The notes beneath the pieces were generated by a model. That model was given only the letters and a program-made list of their open reading frames with translations, had not been told where the DNA came from and made no database searches. A DNA stretch of 27,273 nt from CALKHT01 sp964511575 (GTDB lineage Bacteria > Planctomycetota > Phycisphaerae > Phycisphaerales > Phycisphaeraceae), in assembly GCA_964511575.1 (NCBI GenBank), contig CAZEFM010000051.1, forward strand, positions 1 to 27,273, written 5' to 3'. Of this stretch, positions 21,911 to 27,273 are shown in pieces; the first letter of the stretch is position 1, and each line of letters starts with the position of its first letter. A program made the position numbers and the translations under genes.

Positions 21911-22768
21911 TCAGTTCCCGACGCCACTGATCGCGGCGGCGGGAGGACTCTGCCGTACCCGATCGACCAATTGGCTCTCCGGGATGACTACGCCGCCGGA
22001 AATGGTGAATCGAAGCGCATCCTCGATGCTCACGGGCAGATCGATCGTGTCCGCCTCCGGCACGGTGATCACGTAGCCGGTGAACGGCGTGGGCGAGCTG
22101 GGCACGAAGACGGTGAGGCAGCGCGCCCCGGCGTGGTCCTCGATCACGCGCATCGTCTCGCCCGTCACCAGCCCGACCGACCAGATGCCCTTGCGCGGGT
22201 ACTGCACGGCGACGACCCGGCTGAAGCGGGCCTTGGCCTCGTCGTCCCCCCCGCCCACCAGGAAATCGGTGACCTGTTTGACCGAGGGATAGACGTATCG
22301 AATGAGCGGGATGCGGGAGAGAAACAGCTCGCCGCGGCGGTAGATGCGGTGGCCGATGTAGCTGCCGAGCAACCCGCCGACGATGTAGATGACGATGATC
22401 GCAATGATCAGTCCGATGGCGTCCAGCGGGAAGCTGTAGGCGCTCCATTGCCGTTCGAGCTTAGCGCGTTGGACGTGCTTGGAAAGCCAGTGGGCGGGGT
22501 CGGCAGCGCTGTTGTACTGCTTGAGTTCCTCGCCGGTGAGGGTGCGCTGCGCCTCGAGCTTGTCCGCTTCGAGGACGATGGGCCAGTCCGTGAACTGAAC
22601 GATCGCCTCGCGAACGCCCTTGTTGATGGGTTCGGCGATGCGCACCTTCACGAAGTTGTAGGCGGTGACAAGAATCCAGATGGTCAGCACGCTGGGCAGA
22701 AGGATCGCCAGACCGCGCAGAAAGAAGTGCCGGAAATTTGAACGCTTGGGCGAAACCGATGGTTCCAT
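21911..22768 (-). CDS. DUF502 family membrane protein
   Basis: The product has 285 residues with two membrane helices (about 18-40 and 114-137) separated by a roughly 70-residue loop. DUF502 hallmarks follow: SRIPLIRYVYPSVKQVTDFL (151-170), PRKGIWSVGLVTGE (191-204) and FVPSSPTPFTGYVITVP (221-237). The function of the family is unknown; it is widespread in bacteria and plants (COV/LCV-like). The 70-residue insert between the helices, rich in charged residues, is longer than I expect. The ATG at 22768 has TAGGAA six bases before it and lies 26 bases downstream of a -10. It appears to be the first gene of the operon leading into hpf, the EIIA gene and ptsH. Confidence 0.9.
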   Translation of the reverse strand: MEPSVSPKRSNFRHFFLRGLAILLPSVLTIWILVTAYNFVKVRIAEPINKGVREAIVQFTDWPIVLEADKLEAQRTLTGEELKQYNSAADPAHWLSKHVQRAKLERQWSAYSFPLDAIGLIIAIIVIYIVGGLLGSYIGHRIYRRGELFLSRIPLIRYVYPSVKQVTDFLVGGGDDEAKARFSRVVAVQYPRKGIWSVGLVTGETMRVIEDHAGARCLTVFVPSSPTPFTGYVITVPEADTIDLPVSIEDALRFTISGGVVIPESQLVDRVRQSPPAAAISGVGN

Positions 22769-22793
22769 GGTGTTTCCTACGCCCCCGTGGCAG

Positions 22794-22822
22794 AGGATAG
22801 ACCTCTCCCCGGGTAGCGTCAA
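22794..22822 (-). promoter_or_regulatory. Promoter of the DUF502-hpf-ptsN-ptsH operon
   Basis: On the minus strand, TTGACG (22822-22817), a 17-base spacer and TATCCT (22799-22794) form a good sigma-70-type promoter, with the start codon 26 bases further on. It is one of only two places in the window where both hexamers are clear. Confidence 0.65.
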
Positions 22823-22999
22823 CGAAGCGAAAAGGACGAAATCACGGCCATCGTCCCGTGCGGCGCGATGGCCCACAGAGGGCGTGCAGCCCGGGCCGAT
22901 TTGCCGCGTCGACGGCCGAAAACTAATACCGTCAGCGGTGGGCGACGGTTCGCGCGGGATACGTTCCCTCGGCAGCCTGACGCTGCGAGGCAGACACCT

Positions 23000-24475
23000 T
23001 TACTGGCCGTCAGTGCGGAACGGCGAGGCGGGCAGGCCCGCGCCGTTGAAGAGGTTGGGCTCCGCCGAGTGATGCCAGCCGAACCGTACCGCCGTCGGAC
23101 GCTTCACCTCGGCGGCACGAACGACGACGGTGTTGCCATCGATCACGGCATCGGCTTCGACAAACTGGCCATCCTCTCCCGCGATGCGCCACCACGTGAG
23201 CTTGTCGCCCTTGCACACCAGCCCGCCATCGGTGTGATCAAAGAAGATGCGGATGGCATCGCCTTCGATCTTCATCTCGCGGTAGATCGGCCCGCTGTAG
23301 ACGGTGCGGGTTCGGCCGTAGTCCTTCGCCAGCGCCCACCGCGCCAGACGCTTGCCCACATCCTGCTTGTTGCGGGGGTGGATGTCCGAGAGGTTGCCGA
23401 TGTCGGTGGTGACGATCATGCCGGTGTTGGGCACGGTCTGCATGGTTTTGAGCTGTGCCTCGCGCAACTGTGCCATGAGCGTCGGCTCGTGCTGATAGTT
23501 GAACGGCGCCAGTTGAACGAAATAGAAGGAGAAGTCGCGTTGCTTCTGCGCCTGGCGGCTGGTGTCGCCGGCCTTGTCGTACCACGCCTGCCGCCAGCCG
23601 TCGATCATGGTGGAGAAGAGGGTCTGGTATTGGTTGGCTTTGGCGATGTTGGATTCGCCCTGATACCAGATGACGCCTCGGATGGGGAAGGGCGCCAGCG
23701 GAGCGACCATGCCGTTGTAGAGGATGGTGGGCTGGGTGGGGTGTCCCTGGAAGGGGACGCTTTCGAGGATTTCGCCGCCCATGTAGCGGAGGGCGGTTTC
23801 GTTGGCGAGGAACGCCTCGCGCGGAGTCCAGGGCTCGACCATCGTGCCGCCCCAGCTTGTGTCGATGAGGCCGATGGGCACGTTCAGCTCGTTGTGCAGT
23901 TCGCGGCCGAAGTAGTACGCCACCGCGGAGAACTTCGCCACCGTCTGCGGGCTGGCGGTGACCCAGGCGGCGTCGACGTCGTCGACCGGCTCGCTGGCGG
24001 GCTTACGCGGCACCTGGAAGAGGCGGATGTTGGGATAGTCGGCCGCGGCGATCTCCGCGTCCGGGTTGGCGCTCTGGGCGACCGTCCACTGCATGTTGCT
24101 CTGCCCGGAGCAGACCCACACTTCGCCGACCATGACGTTGTCGATGGCGTAGGCCTCCCGGCCGGCGACGATCATGCGGTGCGGTCCCCCGGCGGGCAGG
24201 GGCTTGAGCGTCGTGCGCCACCGGCCGGTGTCATCGGCGGTCGCCTCACCGTAACGGTTGGCGATCCACACCTGTACCGTCTGGCCCGGGTCCGCCCAGC
24301 CCCAGATGACCAGCGGCTTATCGCGCTGAAGCACCATGTTCGGGCCGAACACCGCCGGCAGCCGCACATCCCCTTCGGTGCGTGGGACCGTCGCCTCCGG
24401 CGCGGGAACTGTCGCACATCCGCCGAGCACTACCGTCACGAGCCAGAGGGCTCCGAGCCATGTTGCCTGCTTCAT
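23000..24475 (-). CDS. Sialate O-acetylesterase-like lipoprotein (SGNH/SASA)
   Basis: The product has 491 residues. The lipoprotein signal ends in VVLGGC (Cys20), so it is anchored in a membrane facing out. A beta-rich module (about 37-105, LPAVFGPNMVLQRDKPLVIWGWADPG) precedes the SGNH domain: Ser126 in WVCSGQSNMQW, the WYQGESN block (270-276), and the Asp364/His366 pair in SDIHPRNKQDVGKR. A C-terminal beta domain (about 385-485) completes the usual order. Relatives remove O-acetyl groups from sialic acids, but in polysaccharide-degrading planctomycetes they are common esterases for acetylated glycans, so the substrate is open. The start ATG at 24475 is unambiguous. The gene stands alone, upstream of the EF-G control region and facing away from it. 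Confidence 0.92.
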   Translation of the reverse strand: MKQATWLGALWLVTVVLGGCATVPAPEATVPRTEGDVRLPAVFGPNMVLQRDKPLVIWGWADPGQTVQVWIANRYGEATADDTGRWRTTLKPLPAGGPHRMIVAGREAYAIDNVMVGEVWVCSGQSNMQWTVAQSANPDAEIAAADYPNIRLFQVPRKPASEPVDDVDAAWVTASPQTVAKFSAVAYYFGRELHNELNVPIGLIDTSWGGTMVEPWTPREAFLANETALRYMGGEILESVPFQGHPTQPTILYNGMVAPLAPFPIRGVIWYQGESNIAKANQYQTLFSTMIDGWRQAWYDKAGDTSRQAQKQRDFSFYFVQLAPFNYQHEPTLMAQLREAQLKTMQTVPNTGMIVTTDIGNLSDIHPRNKQDVGKRLARWALAKDYGRTRTVYSGPIYREMKIEGDAIRIFFDHTDGGLVCKGDKLTWWRIAGEDGQFVEADAVIDGNTVVVRAAEVKRPTAVRFGWHHSAEPNLFNGAGLPASPFRTDGQ

Positions 24476-24772
24476 CTTCTCTATGCTCCCTGATTCGGAT
24501 AAGTCGCCTCATCGTAACCGAAGGCGTCGATGTTCATAAAGATGTCACTCGGGGACGATTTTCGATGGTTTTGCCCCGCGAATGCCGATTCAAGCGCCTA
24601 ATATTGCAGGTGTTGCACGCTTGGCCGCGGTGAGGCGGCGAGTTGTTGCCGGCGGGGCGTGCAGCCTGGGGACAGTGTTGGGCGTCCTGAGCGACACGGC
24701 ACGCGCTGACCACGAGCCTCAGCGTAAAGCGATGGCGGGATGACCGAACCGCAAGCCGGCGGTAAATTCCAC
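24476..24772. other. Non-coding gap upstream of the EF-G promoter
   Basis: No gene is supported. The region holds the leader of the leftward esterase gene and a short hairpin, CGCTGA (24704-24709) with TCAGCG (24719-24724), lacking a T-run. No tRNA or recognised riboswitch was seen. Confidence 0.5.
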
Positions 24773-24800
24773 TTGACCGGCTCGCATCAGCCGCTATCCT
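24773..24800 (+). promoter_or_regulatory. Promoter of the EF-G gene
   Basis: TTGACC (24773-24778), a 16-base spacer and TATCCT (24795-24800) give a good housekeeping-type promoter. Transcription would begin near 24807, about 209 bases ahead of the ATG at 25016, leaving a long leader. Confidence 0.6.
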
Positions 24801-24806
24801 TACTCG

Positions 24807-25015
24807 ACTTCCGCCCTTGGGCGGTGCGCTGCCGCCCAGACTCGCTTTCTGGACGTAACTGGAAGTTCCTACCAGCGACCCTTGATCGTCAGCCCGACCG
24901 GCGCTGGCGGGTCCCTCCGCAAGAGGCGCCCCGAGCGTCGATCAAGTATCCGGACCGGACGCGGGTTCCCGGCGTGTTGCCGCGAACGTCGTCGATGGGG
25001 AAGGATGAGAAGAAC
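24807..25015 (+). promoter_or_regulatory. Structured 5' leader of the EF-G gene
   Basis: Within a few bases of the predicted start lie three complementary blocks: CCGCCC (24811-24816), GGGCGG (24819-24824) and CCGCCC (24832-24837). The middle block can pair with either neighbour, so two hairpins exclude each other. Further on, CCAGCG (24872-24877) can pair with CGCTGG (24902-24907). The frame stays open upstream of the ATG, but the sequence is not protein-like. A role in regulating EF-G is inferred only. Confidence 0.4.
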
Positions 25016-27160
25016 ATGACCACGATTACCACCGATACCGCTTCTGGAAAAAAGACCAAGCTGCAGTTGACCCGTAACTTCGGGATCTGCGCCCACATCG
25101 ACGCCGGCAAGACCACCGTCTCCGAGCGCATCCTTTTCTACACGGGCAAGAACTACAAGCTCGGCGAGACGCACGAAGGCACCGCGACCATGGACTTCCT
25201 CCAGGAAGAACAGGAGCGCGGCATCACCATTCAGTCCGCCGCGACCACCTGCCCCTGGACGTACAACGGCACCGAATACCGGATGAACCTCATCGACACG
25301 CCTGGCCACGTCGACTTCACCATCGAAGTCGAACGCTCCATGCGCGTGCTCGACGGGGCGGTCGTCGTGTTCGACGGCAAGGAAGGTGTCGAAGCCCAGA
25401 GCGAAACCGTGTGGCGACAGGCCGACCGCTACGGCGTGCCGCGCATCTGCTTCATCAACAAGATGGACAAGCTCGGCGCGGACTTCCGCTTCAGCTTCAA
25501 CTCCATCCACGAACGCCTCGGCGCCAACGCCGTGGCCGTGCAGATGCCCATCGGCAGCGGCAACGAGCTGGAAGGCATCATCGACCTGGTGCAGATGAAG
25601 GCGTACTACTTCCTCGCCGAGGAACTGGGTGCGAAGGTCGAGGAACGTGACATCCCCGAGAACCTTCGGGAAGAAGCCGACGAGTGGCGTCGCATTCTCA
25701 TCGAGAAGGCTGCCGAACTCGACGACGACCTGACCGAGAAGTTCATCATGGAGGAGGAGATCACCGTCGCGGAGATCAAGGCGGCGCTGCGTAAGGGCAC
25801 CATCGCCCGCAAGTGCTTCCCGGTCTTCTGCGGCTCGGCGCTCAAGAACATCGGTGTGCAACGTCTGCTCGACGGCGTGGTGGAATACCTGCCCGACCCG
25901 ACGCAGGTGCCTGAGATTCAGGGCACCGACCCGCGCGACGCGGAGAAGAAGCTGTCCCGTCCGCACGATGCCTCCGCGCCGTTCGCCGCTCTGGTGTTCA
26001 AGGTCGTTTCCGACCAGCACGGCGACCTGACCTACGTGCGTGTCTACTCCGGCACGCTCACCAAGGGCAGCCGCGTCCTCAACGCCAGCAACGGCAAGAA
26101 GGAAAACATCAGCCGCATCTTCGAAATGCACGCCAAGGACCGCTTCGCCCGCGACGAGATTTCCGCCGGCGACATCGTGGCGCTGGTGGGGCTGAAGAAC
26201 TCGATCACCGGCGACACGCTGTGCGACGCCGATGCCCCGATCATCCTCGAGAAGATGGACTTCCCCGAGCCGGTGATCTCAATGTCGATCGAGCCGGCGA
26301 CTGCCGCCGACAAGGACAAGCTGGGCAACGCGCTGACGGTCATCCGTCGCGAAGACCCTTCGTTCCGCAGCCACTACGATGATCAGACGGGTCAGACGAT
26401 CATCGCCGGCATGGGCGAACTGCACCTGGAAATCATCAAGAACAAGCTCACGCGCGACATGAAGATCGGCGTGAACGTCGGCCGACCGCGCGTGGCCTAC
26501 AAGGAAACGATCAGCAGCAAGGCCGAGGCTCGCGGCACGCACAAGAAGCAGTCGGGCGGTCGCGGTCAGTTCGGCGACTGTACGATCACCGTCGAACCCT
26601 GCACCAAGGAGCAGGCCGAAGCCGACGGGCTCAAGTGGGAAGACGGCGTGGCGTTTGAAGACAAGATCACCCAGGGCCGCATCCCCCGCGAATACATCCC
26701 GTCGGTGGAATACGGCGTCCGCCAGGCCGCCAAGAGCGGCATCCTGGCCGGCTTCCCCGCGGTGGACATCAAGGTGACGCTGCTCGACGGTTCGTACCAC
26801 GAAGTCGACTCGTCGCAGATCGCCTTCGAACAGGCGGGTATCCTCGCCTTCCGCGAAGGCTGCCGCAAGGCCGGCCCGCAGTTGCTCGAGCCGATCATGA
26901 AGGTCACCGTGACGACGCCCGAGGACTTCCTCGGTTCGATCACCGGCGACCTGAACCGCCGTCGCGGCCTGATCCTGGGCACCGAGGAACGCGGCAACAC
27001 CCGCCTGGTCATCGCCGAGGCGCCGCTGTCGGAAATGTTCGGCTACGCCACGCAGCTCCGCGGCATGACTCAGGGCCGAGCCAGCTACGCCATGGAACCG
27101 CTGGCCTACCGCCCCGTCCCCGACAACATCGCCAAGACGGTCCTCGAAGGCCAGGTGTGA
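25016..27160 (+). CDS. fusA: Translation elongation factor G
   Basis: This GTPase moves tRNA and mRNA through the ribosome. The product has 714 residues, with all five EF-G domains expected. GTP motifs: G1 AHIDAGKT (26-33), switch I RGITIQSAAT (68-77), G3 DTPGHVDF (94-101), G4 NKMDK (148-152) and G5 around CGSALKN. Domain IV (KKQSGGRGQFGDCTI) and domain V (EPIMKVTVTTPEDFLGSITGDLNRRRG) are intact. Planctomycetes are known to carry more than one EF-G type; the variant ending of switch I (FLQEEQERGITIQSAATTCPW) may place this in one lineage, but I cannot decide without a tree. The ATG at 25016 is preferred over 24995 and the long upstream frame because conserved sequence starts just after it and AAGGA precedes it. 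No tufA or rps genes adjoin. Confidence 0.96.
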   Translation: MTTITTDTASGKKTKLQLTRNFGICAHIDAGKTTVSERILFYTGKNYKLGETHEGTATMDFLQEEQERGITIQSAATTCPWTYNGTEYRMNLIDTPGHVDFTIEVERSMRVLDGAVVVFDGKEGVEAQSETVWRQADRYGVPRICFINKMDKLGADFRFSFNSIHERLGANAVAVQMPIGSGNELEGIIDLVQMKAYYFLAEELGAKVEERDIPENLREEADEWRRILIEKAAELDDDLTEKFIMEEEITVAEIKAALRKGTIARKCFPVFCGSALKNIGVQRLLDGVVEYLPDPTQVPEIQGTDPRDAEKKLSRPHDASAPFAALVFKVVSDQHGDLTYVRVYSGTLTKGSRVLNASNGKKENISRIFEMHAKDRFARDEISAGDIVALVGLKNSITGDTLCDADAPIILEKMDFPEPVISMSIEPATAADKDKLGNALTVIRREDPSFRSHYDDQTGQTIIAGMGELHLEIIKNKLTRDMKIGVNVGRPRVAYKETISSKAEARGTHKKQSGGRGQFGDCTITVEPCTKEQAEADGLKWEDGVAFEDKITQGRIPREYIPSVEYGVRQAAKSGILAGFPAVDIKVTLLDGSYHEVDSSQIAFEQAGILAFREGCRKAGPQLLEPIMKVTVTTPEDFLGSITGDLNRRRGLILGTEERGNTRLVIAEAPLSEMFGYATQLRGMTQGRASYAMEPLAYRPVPDNIAKTVLEGQV

Positions 27161-27233
27161 GATCGGGAACGTCGACTGACGATCAACCGATGACGAAACA
27201 TCCCGCGTGATGCTTCGCATCGAGCCAATAAAG

Positions 27234-27269
27234 AACGCACGGTTTCATCACGAAGCCGTGCGTTTTTTT
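27234..27269 (+). terminator. Rho-independent terminator after EF-G
   Basis: AACGCACGG (27234-27242) pairs with CCGTGCGTT (27256-27264). The stem continues inward by about four pairs (one T-G) to a five-base loop, and a run of seven T (27263-27269) closes it. It lies 73 bases after the EF-G stop. Confidence 0.9.
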
Positions 27270-27273
27270 ATCG

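Noticed and set aside
22868..24493. Plus-strand frame of 541 codons over the esterase
   Set aside because: It is antisense to a lipoprotein with clear SGNH motifs and has no recognisable features.
24476..24806. tRNA, riboswitch or other structured RNA in the gap before EF-G
   Set aside because: Only one short 6-bp hairpin was seen; no cloverleaf or known riboswitch core could be recognised.
24740..25015. Upstream in-frame extension of EF-G by 92 codons
   Set aside because: It overlaps the promoter, is not protein-like, and EF-G proteins begin shortly before the G domain, matching ATG 25016.
24869..26131. Minus-strand frame of 420 codons over EF-G
   Set aside because: It is a mirror of the highly conserved GTPase domain; no domain or start signal supports it.

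Overview
The window is a high-GC bacterial chromosome segment with about 23 protein genes and no rRNA or tRNA that I could see. The gene set suggests a planctomycete, most likely of the Phycisphaerae type. It includes a Tat-exported intradiol dioxygenase, a DUF2330 membrane protein, a lipoprotein sialate-esterase-like enzyme, a MoxR ATPase, a DUF1570-like secreted protein, a GAATGTC-type intergenic repeat and a REP-type transposase. The assignment rests on gene content and remembered protein styles, not on a database search.

Layout. 1-5253: MoxR ATPase, a small AsmA/YdbH-like membrane-anchored protein, a secreted intradiol dioxygenase, a DUF2330 membrane protein, and a convergent TPR lipoprotein. 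5358-9273: nadE, then a compact REP/RAYT transposon-like unit, tmk, and a SAM methyltransferase divergent from tmk. 9362-11673: an orphan histidine kinase facing away from a 443-base non-coding stretch that holds an AT-rich tract and three parS palindromes, followed by parB. No parA is present. 11738-17001: a Gfo/Idh/MocA oxidoreductase, a GAF-SpoIIE phosphatase divergent from a hybrid histidine kinase, and a secreted alpha/beta hydrolase. 17054-22768, all on the minus strand: DUF502 membrane protein, hpf, ptsN-type EIIA, ptsH (HPr), a CPBP intramembrane protease, a secreted protein with a degenerate peptidase site, nuoA and adk. 23000-27273: a lipoprotein SGNH esterase, a 540-base gap with a promoter and a structured leader, then an EF-G gene with a strong terminator.

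Working together. The DUF502-hpf-EIIA-HPr-CPBP run has a clear promoter at its head and resembles the hpf-ptsN-ptsO part of the proteobacterial rpoN operon, without rpoN or rapZ. It suggests co-regulated ribosome hibernation and phosphotransfer signalling. The SpoIIE phosphatase and hybrid kinase share a 158-base divergent control region, which suggests one signalling module. ParB and its nearby parS sites mark a likely origin-proximal partition locus.

The features most worth a second look are the REP/RAYT unit, whose repeat supplies the stop codon of tmk; the parS cluster beside an AT-rich tract; the EF-G leader with mutually exclusive hairpins; the peptidase-like protein that has lost its zinc site; and a recurring -10 element (TAYACT/TAYAAT) usually about 40-50 bases ahead of start codons with no visible -35.
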